NCBI GenBank assembly: GCA_026391355.1
Contig: JAPLDH010000008.1
Location: 62,001-126,000 of the forward strand
Reading direction: 5' to 3'
Length of the DNA: 64,000 bases
Source: Bacteroidota bacterium
GTDB taxonomy: Bacteria; Bacteroidota; Bacteroidia; Bacteroidales; FEN-979
This document shows, one piece after another, positions 1 through 8,202 of the stretch. Positions within the stretch are counted from its first letter, which is position 1. Every line of letters starts with the position of its first letter. The translations under genes were made by a program, and so were the position numbers. The notes under the pieces were generated by a model. It was not told where the DNA came from. It searched no databases and saw only the letters and a list, made by a program, of their open reading frames with translations.

Positions 1-660
1 TTTGAGCATACACGGAACAAAAGGGTGGGTATTGTTGTGAAAGGCTGCGACAGCAGGGCCTTGAATATGTTATTGACCGAGAGCCAGGTGAAACGCGAAA
101 ACCTTTATGTGATCGGCATCAATTGCACAGGCGTATTGAACGAAAAAGGCGAAAAAGCCCAGAACTGCCTTGAATGTGTGATGCCGGATGCCGTGGTGTA
201 CGATGAAATGATCGGAACCCCTTCAGGGAAGAAGGAATATTCTGTGAATGTGGATGTAAAAGAACTGGCAGCAAAAGGGCTGGTCGAACGTGGCGAATAT
301 TTCCAGGAAATATTTGAGAACTGCATTAGGTGTAATGCCTGCCGCCATTCCTGTCCGTTGTGCTATTGCACTAAATGTTGCATTGACCAGGAGTCGGCTG
401 TTCTGTACAATGGCTCAAACACACCCTCCAGTGCTTTTCATGCATTGATGACATGGTCGTTGCACCTGGCCGGCCGCTGCGTGGATTGCAGGAACTGTGA
501 AAAGGCCTGTCCCAGTCATCTCCCGTTGCATCTCCTGCATAAGCAGAACGAGATGGTCATCTACGAAAACTTCCAGCAACACCTGGCGGGAATGGAGAAG
601 GACGACCGGGGTGCATTTTACAAATACAGCATGAAAGATCCAGATGATTTTATAATGTAA
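1..660 (+). CDS. FrhB/FdhB-like iron-sulfur oxidoreductase subunit (5' partial)
   Basis: The reading frame is open from base 1, so the true start lies upstream and 219 residues are visible. The N-terminal stretch GIVVKGCDSRAL resembles the conserved segment of the coenzyme F420 hydrogenase/dehydrogenase beta-subunit (FrhB/FdhB) family. Two cysteine clusters follow: CIRCNACRHSC with further Cys around bases 322-380, and CVDCRNCEKACP around bases 478-513, each suitable for a [4Fe-4S] cluster. No membrane segment is visible, so the protein is probably cytoplasmic. The AsrA-like and AsrB-like genes follow directly (14 bp and 63 bp gaps), which suggests a soluble NAD(P)H- or ferredoxin-linked complex of the Flx/Hdr or sulfhydrogenase kind. 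The exact substrate cannot be read from this fragment. Confidence 0.75.
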   Translation, partial: FEHTRNKRVGIVVKGCDSRALNMLLTESQVKRENLYVIGINCTGVLNEKGEKAQNCLECVMPDAVVYDEMIGTPSGKKEYSVNVDVKELAAKGLVERGEYFQEIFENCIRCNACRHSCPLCYCTKCCIDQESAVLYNGSNTPSSAFHALMTWSLHLAGRCVDCRNCEKACPSHLPLHLLHKQNEMVIYENFQQHLAGMEKDDRGAFYKYSMKDPDDFIM

Positions 661-674
661 TTCAACACTTGATT

Positions 675-1715
675 ATGAACTTTTCAGTTTTCGAAACAGA
701 TAAAAACGGCCTGCAGAAGTTTTACGAAGAGACCATTGCGAAAAATGAGACTTATGCCCCGGTTGAAAAATTCGGGAAATATGACTATAAAAAGGTCTCA
801 GCACTTCCGGAATGTGATCCCGATTCACCTATCAGCCTTACCATGAGTGTGAAACCCCTGTTTTTTCCGCGGTCTTCAAAGATCATGAAATATGAGGAGA
901 ACAGGGAAGGGACGATCATCACCGAAACAGATGAAGATCCGTTGGCAGGAAAAAGAGTAATACTGGGTGTAAAACATTGTGATGCCAGAGGTTTACAGGT
1001 GCTTGATAGGGTATATAAATGGGATTACATCGATGCAGACTACCAGAAAAGAAGAGAAAATTCGGTGATCATTTCCACCCGTTGCAATAAAGCCGATGTA
1101 AATTGTTTCTGCACCTCACTTGATTATGATGTGGAAAATTCTGATGCCCATGATATCCGGATTATCAATGGATTGAACGAAAAGATTTATATTCAGGCAG
1201 TAACGGAAAAGGGAGAGGATTTGTTGAAGGGAGTTCCCGGTTTGCAGTTCTCAGTTTGCAGTTCTGAGGTAGCAGGAGAAGAGAGTGCAAAGCATTTCAA
1301 GGCATTTGATTCATCCTTTCGCCTGAAGATGAACTACAAGGAGGTCAATGAGAAGCTTCAGAATTCATTTGATTCGCCGGAATTTGACCCTGCCTCAAAG
1401 AATTGTATCAGTTGCAATACATGCGCTTTTATTTGCCCGACATGTCATTGTTTCAAGATCACCGATGAGAAAATTAAAGACACGGGGATTCGCTATAAAA
1501 GCTACGATTCATGCAACAATGGCTATTTCACCCTGATGGCCGGCGGGCATAATCCGCGACCTGTCAAATACCGCAGATGGCGCCAGCGTGCTATGCATAA
1601 ATTTGTTTATTATAAGGAACGATTTGGAGTAAACCTATGCGTGGGTTGCGGCCATTGTGCAATCTCATGCCCTGTGAATATCAGCATTTTTGATGTTGTA
1701 AACCAAGTAGTTTAG
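675..1715 (+). CDS. AsrA-like 4Fe-4S dicluster protein
   Basis: This 346-residue soluble protein matches the layout of the anaerobic sulfite reductase subunit A / hydrogenase beta-subunit family: an N-terminal globular part containing GVKHCDARGL, then two ferredoxin-type clusters near the C-terminus (CISCNTCAFICPTCHC and CVGCGHCAISCP). It probably relays electrons between the flavoprotein encoded next and the FrhB-like subunit before it. I place the start at the ATG at 675; an in-frame TTG at 669 would add two residues. An odd stretch, GLQFSVCSSEV, is encoded by a tandem 7-bp repeat at 1241-1268 and looks like a later insertion into a loop. Whether the complex works with sulfur compounds, a hydrogenase or a heterodisulfide reductase is not shown here. 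Confidence 0.8.
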   Translation: MNFSVFETDKNGLQKFYEETIAKNETYAPVEKFGKYDYKKVSALPECDPDSPISLTMSVKPLFFPRSSKIMKYEENREGTIITETDEDPLAGKRVILGVKHCDARGLQVLDRVYKWDYIDADYQKRRENSVIISTRCNKADVNCFCTSLDYDVENSDAHDIRIINGLNEKIYIQAVTEKGEDLLKGVPGLQFSVCSSEVAGEESAKHFKAFDSSFRLKMNYKEVNEKLQNSFDSPEFDPASKNCISCNTCAFICPTCHCFKITDEKIKDTGIRYKSYDSCNNGYFTLMAGGHNPRPVKYRRWRQRAMHKFVYYKERFGVNLCVGCGHCAISCPVNISIFDVVNQVV

Positions 1716-1730
1716 CAGCCCCACTCCTCA

Positions 1731-1752
1731 CCCCTCCCCAATTGGGGAAGGG
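1731..1752. repeat. Near-perfect 22-bp palindrome inside the operon
   Basis: The core CCCCAATTGGGG (1736-1747) extends on both sides with one mismatched pair, giving a strong hairpin just after the AsrA-like stop codon and 26 bp before the AsrB-like start. There is no T-run after the stem, so it is more likely a dispersed palindromic repeat or an RNA-stability element than a terminator. Confidence 0.6.
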
Positions 1753-1778
1753 AAGGGTTGGGGAAACACATAAAATAT

Positions 1779-2612
1779 ATGGAACAGTTATTAGTACCTG
1801 CACTTTGCAAAATTGATAAGATTATCGAGGAAACACCCGATGTTCTGACATACCGGTTGATTTTCAAAGACCCGGAAATGTTCGGGAAATTCAAATGGCT
1901 TCCGGGCCAGTTTGTAGAATTCTCATTGCTTGGCCGCGGTGAGTGTACATTCTGCATTTCTTCGTCGGTTACCCGTCCCGGTTATTTCGACTGTTCCATA
2001 AAAAAAGCAGGGGTGGTTACAGCCGACATCCATACAATGCTTGATGAAGGTATGGATGTAGGGATCCGTGGACCATACGGCAACTGGTTCCCGGTTGATG
2101 ATATCAAAGGAAAGAACCTGCTTTTCGTAGGTGGTGGTATCGGACTGGCACCGTTGCGTTCACTGATCCAGTATTGTATTGACAACCGTAATGATTATAA
2201 GGATTTCACAATCCTTTATGGTGCAAGGACCTCGAAAGATCTCTGTTATAAGGAAGAGATAGAGGAATGGAAAAACAACCCGACGCTGAAAGTAATTCTT
2301 ACCATTGATAAACCTGAAGAGACCTGGAAAGAAAATGTCGGCGTTGTTCCAAAGATCCTTGAAGAAGTGGTAAAACCAGCTATCGAAAATACAAAGGTCA
2401 TTACCTGTGGTCCGCCGATCATGATAAAATACACGCTTTTATCGCTTGACAAGCTCGGGTTTGCCCCTAAGGATGTTATTACCACACTCGAAATGAAAAT
2501 GCAGTGTGGCCTTGGAAAATGCGGCAGGTGCAATATCGGGAGTACCTATGTATGCAAAGACGGTCCGGTATTTACCTACGAGCAGTTGAAGGCTCTTCCT
2601 GATGAGTTCTAG
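1779..2612 (+). CDS. AsrB-like FAD/NAD(P)-binding oxidoreductase subunit
   Basis: This is a ferredoxin-NADP reductase-type flavoprotein of 277 residues. It has an N-terminal FAD-binding barrel with LPGQFVEFSLLGRGE, a nucleotide-binding domain with LLFVGGGIGLAPLRSL (about residues 108-123), and the C-terminal cysteine set CGLGKCGRCN plus a later YVC that would hold a [2Fe-2S] cluster, as in dihydroorotate dehydrogenase electron-transfer subunits, sulfhydrogenase gamma subunits and AsrB. It would exchange electrons between NAD(P)H and the Fe-S subunits upstream. The ATG at 1779 is chosen over an in-frame TTG at 1758 because the TTG lies inside the palindromic, G-rich spacer. It is the last gene of the operon. 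Confidence 0.85.
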   Translation: MEQLLVPALCKIDKIIEETPDVLTYRLIFKDPEMFGKFKWLPGQFVEFSLLGRGECTFCISSSVTRPGYFDCSIKKAGVVTADIHTMLDEGMDVGIRGPYGNWFPVDDIKGKNLLFVGGGIGLAPLRSLIQYCIDNRNDYKDFTILYGARTSKDLCYKEEIEEWKNNPTLKVILTIDKPEETWKENVGVVPKILEEVVKPAIENTKVITCGPPIMIKYTLLSLDKLGFAPKDVITTLEMKMQCGLGKCGRCNIGSTYVCKDGPVFTYEQLKALPDEF

Positions 2613-2716
2613 GTCATCCTGACGTCTAAGGAAGTCCATTTCTCCTTTCCCATTTGTAAGGCCGGCCAGTCGGTTCGCTTTGCCTCCGCGCACTTACACA
2701 ATTTTCAAAGAGCCTT

Positions 2717-2739
2717 CCCTGCCTGACGGCAGGGGTTTT
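2717..2739 (+). terminator. Rho-independent terminator of the electron-transfer operon
   Basis: A perfect 7-bp stem, CCCTGCC (2717-2723) and GGCAGGG (2728-2734), closes a TGAC loop and is followed by GTTTT. It lies 104 bp after the AsrB-like stop codon. The same kind of hairpin can also occur as a dispersed repeat, so the role is inferred. Confidence 0.6.
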
Positions 2740-2834
2740 ACTTGTATGTTATGCCACGTGGTTATTTATCGTAGTGATAACGACAACCGTATATGAATAG
2801 ATCGTCCTTGGATACACTATAAATTCAGAACTCC

Positions 2835-3248
2835 TTACCTCACGTAGTCTAAATTAGCGGTAATTTCAAAAATCATTTTCAAATCTGTACCGGGGAAAAT
2901 GGTTTCTGGCTGGTTGAGAATTTTGGTTAGTTCAGCGGAAGCATGATTGAACCGGGCAGCAGACAAAGAATGCAGAGTTACGGTCAATGTTTTATTTTCA
3001 TAGTCAGGAGTCAGGTCGGCACAAGACTGAATGATTTGTTTGACGACCATTCTTTTTTCATTTTCTGCCGTTGCCAGATAGGGAGCAATCCATTGTGCCA
3101 CTGAAGATTCAGCTCGGTAGCAAATTATTTTTATCACATTCATTAACAGTTTGCTTTCGGTTTTGAGTTTGTTGTAACGTTCTTGCTGGGACATCTGACA
3201 GTCTTTCAATCGTGGTTTTATTTTGGAGCGTTGGTGTATGAGTTTCAT
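2835..3248 (-). pseudogene. C-terminal remnant of a transposase-like protein
   Basis: The 137-residue frame resembles only the C-terminal segment of a family of larger (400-500 residue) transposase-like proteins. It keeps the typical run TPDYENKTLTVTLHSLS followed by ETIFPGTDLKMIFEI. I could not find the catalytic N-terminal part upstream on this strand (the sequence above 3248 is non-coding), so this is probably a decayed fragment. It sits between a metabolic operon and a restriction-modification unit, a common place for leftovers of mobile DNA. The family match is from memory of sequence patterns; a standalone small gene is the alternative. Confidence 0.5.
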
Positions 3249-3482
3249 TTACTTCCCGCCTCACATGTAGAAATCTTACCTTAAGTTCACATTTTTGTGA
3301 TGTCCAAAAAAAAATTTCTTCAAACGTATTACCTTTTTGATTTTCTCCGATTAAGCAATAACATTTTGTTTCGGATGTGACAATTTTCGTGTGACTTCGT
3401 TGTTGAAGGAAGATTTGTTAACAATCGAATGTGGAAAGCAGATAGTAGTTAATTTTGTAAAGAACATTTAATTATACAAGCC

Positions 3483-3704
3483 ATGAACTTATTTGAAAAC
3501 AAAGAACCTGTTTTCTCAATCACTGTTGAAGACTTGCAAATCGAAGCTCAGGAGAAGATTGGGAGAGCATTAACCGATGAAGAAATCCTAATTGCCAAGA
3601 AGGGATTAGAGTCTGGGATCCTTACTTCCATAGACATTATTTACAACACTTTATTCTTTGTTATGATTCCAGAAGCAGCAATTAATTTTAAAAATTTCAG
3701 TTGA
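3483..3704 (+). CDS. Small hypothetical protein at the head of the restriction-modification unit
   Basis: A 73-residue acidic protein with the pattern LQIEAQEKIGRALTDEEILIAKKGLESGI, of which the part from IGRALTDEE to KKGLE looks like genuine short Bacteroidota hypothetical proteins. No membrane segment, helix-turn-helix or metal motif is evident. A -10-like TAATTTTG lies at 3450-3457, 26 bp before the start, so the gene may be first in the transcript with the methyltransferase (27 bp gap). It could be a controller-like or accessory protein of the restriction unit, but nothing in the sequence proves it. The last 15 residues (FVMIPEAAINFKNFS) look less conserved in character. Confidence 0.5.
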   Translation: MNLFENKEPVFSITVEDLQIEAQEKIGRALTDEEILIAKKGLESGILTSIDIIYNTLFFVMIPEAAINFKNFS

Positions 3705-3731
3705 TGCAGATAAAGCAATTAGTTTTGTGAT

Positions 3732-4610
3732 ATGAAAGATATCAATGGAAATATTAGCATAGAGTTATTTCTAGGCGATTGTAAAAAAGAATTGTTAAAG
3801 ATTCCCGATGAATCTGTTGATCTTATTGTGACATCACCTCCATATGCAGACCAGCGTAAAGGAACCTATGGTGGAATACATCCTGACAAATACAATGAAT
3901 GGTTTCTGCCCATTTCTTCTCAGTTATTGCGCGTGCTTAAACCTACCGGAACTTTCATCTTAAATATCAAAGAGAGAGTTTGTGAAGGTGAGCGTCATAC
4001 TTATGTGCTTGAATTAATTATTGAAATGAGAAAACAGGGTTGGCTTTGGACAGAAGAATTCATCTGGCATAAAAAAAACTGTTATCCTGGAAAATGGCCA
4101 AACCGTTTCAGGGATGCCTGGGAACGTTTACTTCAATTTAACAAGAGCAAAAAGTTTCAGATGTTCCAGGAGGAAGTTAAAATTCCAATGGGTGACTGGG
4201 CTAAAACACGGTTAAAAAATTTATCAGAAACAGATAGAATCAGAGATACTTCCAAGGTTGGCAGTGGTTTCGGAAAAAATATCTCCAACTGGGTAAACCG
4301 TGAATTAGCTTACCCAACAAATGTTTTGCATATTGCAACGGAGTGCGGCAATAAAAACCACAGCGCTACATTTCCTGAAAGCCTTCCTGAATGGTTTATC
4401 CGGTTATTAACAAAACCTGGTGATACTGTATTGGATCCATTTATGGGTTCAGGAACCACAATTGTAGTGGCCCAGCGCCTTAACAGGAAAGCTATTGGAA
4501 TTGATACCTTGAAAGAATATTATGATCTGACTATTGAAAGGTTAGATCCTGTGATACAATGGACACTTTTTGAACCCAAAAAGCAATATGGAAATACTAA
4601 GTCACGCTGA
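3732..4610 (+). CDS. Type II DNA methyltransferase (N4-cytosine/N6-adenine)
   Basis: A 292-residue amino-methyltransferase. The catalytic motif IV is VTSPPYAD (about residues 33-40), and the AdoMet-binding motif near the C-terminus is DTVLDPFMGSGTT followed by RKAIGID. This order (catalytic motif first, AdoMet motif last) is that of the beta class, in which the SPPY form is frequent in N4-cytosine enzymes, though the class also includes N6-adenine enzymes. It would protect host DNA from the endonuclease encoded next, whose start lies inside this gene (23-bp overlap), so the two are translationally linked. The locus is A+T-richer than its neighbours, in keeping with horizontal gain. Confidence 0.9.
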   Translation: MKDINGNISIELFLGDCKKELLKIPDESVDLIVTSPPYADQRKGTYGGIHPDKYNEWFLPISSQLLRVLKPTGTFILNIKERVCEGERHTYVLELIIEMRKQGWLWTEEFIWHKKNCYPGKWPNRFRDAWERLLQFNKSKKFQMFQEEVKIPMGDWAKTRLKNLSETDRIRDTSKVGSGFGKNISNWVNRELAYPTNVLHIATECGNKNHSATFPESLPEWFIRLLTKPGDTVLDPFMGSGTTIVVAQRLNRKAIGIDTLKEYYDLTIERLDPVIQWTLFEPKKQYGNTKSR

Positions 4611-5334
4611 TATAATCACCTACGTTGAAACAAACATTGGGACTTTTCATGAGAAAAGGTTGTCAGGTTTGAATTCCTTAAAACTTGAATCCATTCTTAA
4701 ACGAAAAAATCCTTACCTTTTTAAAGCAAAGAATGTTACTACTGCAGATCATATTGTAAGGGGGTTGATTGATGCTTTTCTCTCTTCACAGGAAGAAACA
4801 ATCTTCGGAGAATGGCTTGAAGGATTAGCTGTCTTTATCAACAATAAAGTTTATTCCGGATGGAAATCCGGAATTTCAGGAATCGACCTTGAATTTGATA
4901 AGGATCATATACGATATATTGTCAGTATCAAATCCGGTCCAAATTGGGGAAATGGCAGCCAGCTAAAGAAGATGGCTTCAGATTTCCAAACCGCGATTAA
5001 AACCCTACGCACAAGTAATTCACAAATGCAGGTCATTCCGATTAACGGATGCTGTTATGGGCGTGATAATAAACCTGATAAAAAAGGAATCTATTTTAAA
5101 TATTGTGGACAAAGATTCTGGGAGTTCATTTCCGGTAATCCTTTGCTATATACTGAAATCATTGAACCTTTGGGTCATAAGGCAAAAGAAAAAAATGATA
5201 CGTTTCTTGATATGTATCCTAAAGTGATCAATATTTTTATACTTGAATTCATCAGAGATTTTTGTCAATCTGATGGTAGTATTGATTGGAAGAAAATTGT
5301 AGAATTGAATTCAGCCATTATGCAGCCGAAATAG
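4588..5334 (+). CDS. Type II restriction endonuclease, PmeII-like family
   Basis: A 248-residue protein overlapping the methyltransferase gene by 23 bp. The stretch SGIDLEFDKD followed by YIVSIKSGPNWGN fits a PD-(D/E)XK nuclease core: an acidic residue, a beta-strand and a lysine in SIKSG. The SIKSGPNWGN...KKMASDF pattern recalls the family annotated as PmeII-type restriction enzymes. I start at the ATG at 4588; an in-frame TTG at 4570 is possible. The recognition site cannot be derived from the sequence. Together with the methyltransferase it forms a complete, apparently intact restriction-modification pair. Confidence 0.75.
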   Translation: MEILSHADIITYVETNIGTFHEKRLSGLNSLKLESILKRKNPYLFKAKNVTTADHIVRGLIDAFLSSQEETIFGEWLEGLAVFINNKVYSGWKSGISGIDLEFDKDHIRYIVSIKSGPNWGNGSQLKKMASDFQTAIKTLRTSNSQMQVIPINGCCYGRDNKPDKKGIYFKYCGQRFWEFISGNPLLYTEIIEPLGHKAKEKNDTFLDMYPKVINIFILEFIRDFCQSDGSIDWKKIVELNSAIMQPK

Positions 5335-5363
5335 AAAGATCTGAAAATGATGTAAAACCTTTT

Positions 5364-6278
5364 CTATAAGGTAAATCGTAAAAAAGTCCCCAGCGGCAAC
5401 CTCCTTTTGTTTCTGTCAGCAAAGAACAATTCCCCGAAATCCGGTTCTATTGTATTCCCAAAATGAGTGTTAACAAGACTCTCGGAGACCAGGGCTGAAA
5501 ATCCCATCGAATAAAGGCTGAGGATAAAAAAGCTGTTTTGCTTTTCAAGCAACTGACTGCACAGATGGATCATCTCATCGATCGAGTCCTGCAGGATCCA
5601 TTTTTCACCTTCCGGCCCTCTGCCATATGCCGGCGGATCCAAGATGATCCCATGATACATGTTCCCTCGTTTCACTTCCCGCCTGACAAATTTCAGCGCA
5701 TCTTCAACTACCCAGCGAATATCCTTCAACCCGCTGGCTTCCATATTTTCCCTGCCCCATGTAATAACCGGTTTCACAGAATCTACGTGAACAACATCTG
5801 CCCCGGCAGCTTTGGCGGCAAGTGAAGAGCCACCGGTGTAAGCAAAGAGATTAAGTACGCGAATGTGAGCTGGTGAGCTGGTGAACTGGTGAACTGGTGA
5901 GTTTAGAAAATCATATATAAAATTCCAGTTTTCGGCTTGTTCGGGAAAAACGCCAATATGCCCGAAGGCGGTCAATCCGAGCCTTAACGTAAGGTGAAGA
6001 TCATTGTAGTCATACCCGATCCTCCATTGTTCAGGCATTCTCTTCTTCATGATCCATTCCCCTTTGTCCGATTGTTCTCCTTTTGCAGGATCTACTCCCT
6101 TTGCCCTTTTATAGATGGCATCAGCTTCCTGCTGCCACTCCTCTTCCGGCATTGCTTTTTTCCAGACTGCCTGCGGCTCAGGACGCCCAAGGATATACTC
6201 TCCGAACCGTTCCAGCTTTTCCAGTCCGCCGGAATCGATCAGCTCATAATCTGTCCATGTTGAAGTTAACAGTTTCAT
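5364..6278 (-). CDS. RlmI-like SAM-dependent RNA methyltransferase with an in-frame repeat insertion
   Basis: A 304-residue class I methyltransferase of the RlmI/PF10672 kind. Motif I is VLNLFAYTGGSSLAAKAAGA, motif II VVHVDSVKP, and the catalytic-side motif is ILDPPAYGRG. Such proteins methylate cytosine-C5 in 23S rRNA; the exact site here is inferred. It lacks the N-terminal PUA domain of E. coli RlmI, as many Bacteroidota members do. Just before motif I the residues NSPVHQFTSSPAH are encoded by four 8-bp repeats (5870-5901), where relatives have a short linker; the frame stays open, so the enzyme may tolerate it. The gene begins 1 bp after the cupin gene upstream and ends the nitrite block. 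Confidence 0.85.
   Translation of the reverse strand: MKLLTSTWTDYELIDSGGLEKLERFGEYILGRPEPQAVWKKAMPEEEWQQEADAIYKRAKGVDPAKGEQSDKGEWIMKKRMPEQWRIGYDYNDLHLTLRLGLTAFGHIGVFPEQAENWNFIYDFLNSPVHQFTSSPAHIRVLNLFAYTGGSSLAAKAAGADVVHVDSVKPVITWGRENMEASGLKDIRWVVEDALKFVRREVKRGNMYHGIILDPPAYGRGPEGEKWILQDSIDEMIHLCSQLLEKQNSFFILSLYSMGFSALVSESLVNTHFGNTIEPDFGELFFADRNKRRLPLGTFLRFTL
5870..5901. repeat. Four tandem YTGGTGAR octamers inside a coding region
   Basis: Units read CTGGTGAG, CTGGTGAA, CTGGTGAA, CTGGTGAG, followed by TTTAG. The same word array, followed by TTAG, flanks the four-helix-bundle gene at 51183-51214. Here it lies in frame within the RlmI-like gene, read on the opposite strand. Confidence 0.85.
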
Positions 6279-6279
6279 T

Positions 6280-6591
6280 TCAGGTAAGAACTTTTATGAC
6301 AAGTAATTTCAACTCACCGGACCCTGTATTTATCCATCGTCTTTCGATTCCCCCGGGAATAAAGATACATCTTTCTTTCACACCATCCATCACTTGATTT
6401 TCCACTTCAAGGGTCCCGTTACCTTCGATAATATAAAAAATAACATCCATCGGATTGACATGTTTCTCCATGAACTCCCCCGGTTTGAATTTGAGATGAA
6501 TAACTTCTGTTTTTCCGGAAGTAAACAGTTTGTGCGCGTCAATTTTGATGGGAACAACCGGTGAAGTTTGCAAATCCGTAATTTGAATCAT
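6280..6591 (-). CDS. Small cupin-domain protein
   Basis: A 103-residue single-domain cupin. The first cupin motif is visible as KPGEFMEKHVNPMDVIFYIIEG, with the metal-ligand-type His and the Gly turn, and the second as FIPGGIERRWINTGSG. The second motif lacks the usual His, so metal binding is uncertain. It may bind a small ligand or act as an accessory in the nitrite/NO block: it lies 66 bp downstream of nrfA on the same strand and 1 bp before the RlmI-like gene. The substrate is not identifiable. Confidence 0.75.
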   Translation of the reverse strand: MIQITDLQTSPVVPIKIDAHKLFTSGKTEVIHLKFKPGEFMEKHVNPMDVIFYIIEGNGTLEVENQVMDGVKERCIFIPGGIERRWINTGSGELKLLVIKVLT

Positions 6592-6657
6592 CTTGTTAAT
6601 ATTAGGTTAACGTAATCTTCCTGGGATGACTAAAAAGTAAAGAAATGGTGGGGAAAG

Positions 6658-8172
6658 TCATTTCGACAATTCCTTGCCCCATTTATCTTCTCTCTCCTTT
6701 GCTTTCTGCTCCCAAAGAGGAATGATAGTGCGTATAAATTCCTGTTTCTCCTTATACAATTGATCCATTTCAAGCCCGATGAATTTCTGGGCTTTTGCCT
6801 TGGTTGCAATATCCGGGTAAGGGATCTCCTGGTTCTTTCCCAGCCTGCTGAGCAACCTGGCCAGCATGACCCTCGCTTCCTGACATTCATTCATCGAATT
6901 ACCGATGATCCTTGAAACCTCGATTGGGGAATGGAAGGATGCCCCGTGGCTGGCGGTAGCATAATCCCAGAACCATTGGGCATTGCGGATCTTTTTCAGG
7001 ATGGGCTCCATATCTTTTTCAACAGCGCCGGCATCCCAGGCTGCCATTGCTTCGACATGGGAACGCACCAATTCTACTTCCGCTTTGTCCCTGATCTCTT
7101 TGACTTTCTCCTGCCGTTCGTAAACATTTTCCAGCAACGATTCTTCACTTTCCCTGTGACAGACCTGGCAGGTACCCGAAATATTGGCCAACGGGCTGGT
7201 GATCTTATGACTGGTAAATTTCTGCCCTCCCTCTTTTACATAAGGCATATGGCAATCCGCACAAGCCACTCCCCTATCTGCATGGATTCCTGTCAGGTAA
7301 AGTTCATAATCAGGATGCTGTGCTTTGAGGACAGGGGTTTTACTTAACTGATGGGTGAAGTCTGTAAAGTTGATCCCATCGTAATATTTCAATGCAGAAT
7401 CGGCGGAAGTTCCGTATTTCCACGGAAAAGTCAGATATGCAACATCCTCTGCGCCAGGCCTGTGTTTGTCAAAATAATATTCCACATGACATTGTGCACA
7501 AACAAGGGAACGCATCTCCTGGTGGGTGGCCTGGTTTATATCCTTTCCCATCGCCCTGAAAGCCTCGATCAACGCCGGGCGGGTAATCCTCAGATCCATG
7601 GTAACCGGGTCATGGCAATCGGCGCAACCAATATAATTTACAACCTCGTTACCCATTGAAGCCCATTTCCCTTTATAGAAACCTGCAACCCCTTTTTCCT
7701 GCATCAGTCTCGGAACATCCGGACTTTTGCATGTCCAGCAGGTGTTTGGCTGGGGACCATCAGCCGCTCCCATCGGGGCGCCTGTTCGTAACGTATTCCG
7801 GATATCGGTAATTGCATAATAATGCCCCCGGCTCTGCCAATAATCCTTTGAAAATGCATATCCGGCCCAGAGGATAACCATCCGCGGATCCATTGCAAGT
7901 TCGTCAATCTTCGCATTTCCGTTGTATTTGCTCCGGAAGGAAGTGTCTGCCGTTAGCAGGTAGCTCTGATATTCCCGGGGAAAATTCTCTCCCCAGATTG
8001 AATTTCTGGGTTCCCTTTCGGTTATTTTCAGCTTTGGTTTGAAAACATATTCCTTTTCAGCCTTGCGGTTTGTGATCGAGGATGCCAGTAATCCCAAAAG
8101 GAAGACGATGATCATCGTGCCAAAAAACAGAGCCCAGTTGACCCATGGTTTGCGTTTGGTATTTGTATTCAT
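6658..8172 (-). CDS. nrfA: Ammonia-forming cytochrome c nitrite reductase NrfA
   Basis: This 504-residue periplasmic pentahaem enzyme reduces nitrite to ammonium with six electrons. The diagnostic active-site haem motif CWTCK is at residues 145-149, with Lys as haem ligand; four ordinary motifs follow: CADCH (183-187), CAQCH (225-229), CADCH (304-308) and CQVCH (335-339). The conserved VEYYF after the third motif supplies the active-site Tyr region. An uncleaved membrane anchor or signal (about residues 12-32) precedes the mature part. The gene starts 30 bp after nrfH, the usual nrfHA order. All haem sites are intact, so I expect an active enzyme in dissimilatory nitrite reduction or nitrite/NO detoxification. 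Confidence 0.97.
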   Translation of the reverse strand: MNTNTKRKPWVNWALFFGTMIIVFLLGLLASSITNRKAEKEYVFKPKLKITEREPRNSIWGENFPREYQSYLLTADTSFRSKYNGNAKIDELAMDPRMVILWAGYAFSKDYWQSRGHYYAITDIRNTLRTGAPMGAADGPQPNTCWTCKSPDVPRLMQEKGVAGFYKGKWASMGNEVVNYIGCADCHDPVTMDLRITRPALIEAFRAMGKDINQATHQEMRSLVCAQCHVEYYFDKHRPGAEDVAYLTFPWKYGTSADSALKYYDGINFTDFTHQLSKTPVLKAQHPDYELYLTGIHADRGVACADCHMPYVKEGGQKFTSHKITSPLANISGTCQVCHRESEESLLENVYERQEKVKEIRDKAEVELVRSHVEAMAAWDAGAVEKDMEPILKKIRNAQWFWDYATASHGASFHSPIEVSRIIGNSMNECQEARVMLARLLSRLGKNQEIPYPDIATKAKAQKFIGLEMDQLYKEKQEFIRTIIPLWEQKAKEREDKWGKELSK

Positions 8173-8202
8173 GGCTTATCTTTATTGGTGAATTCATAAT
8201 TC

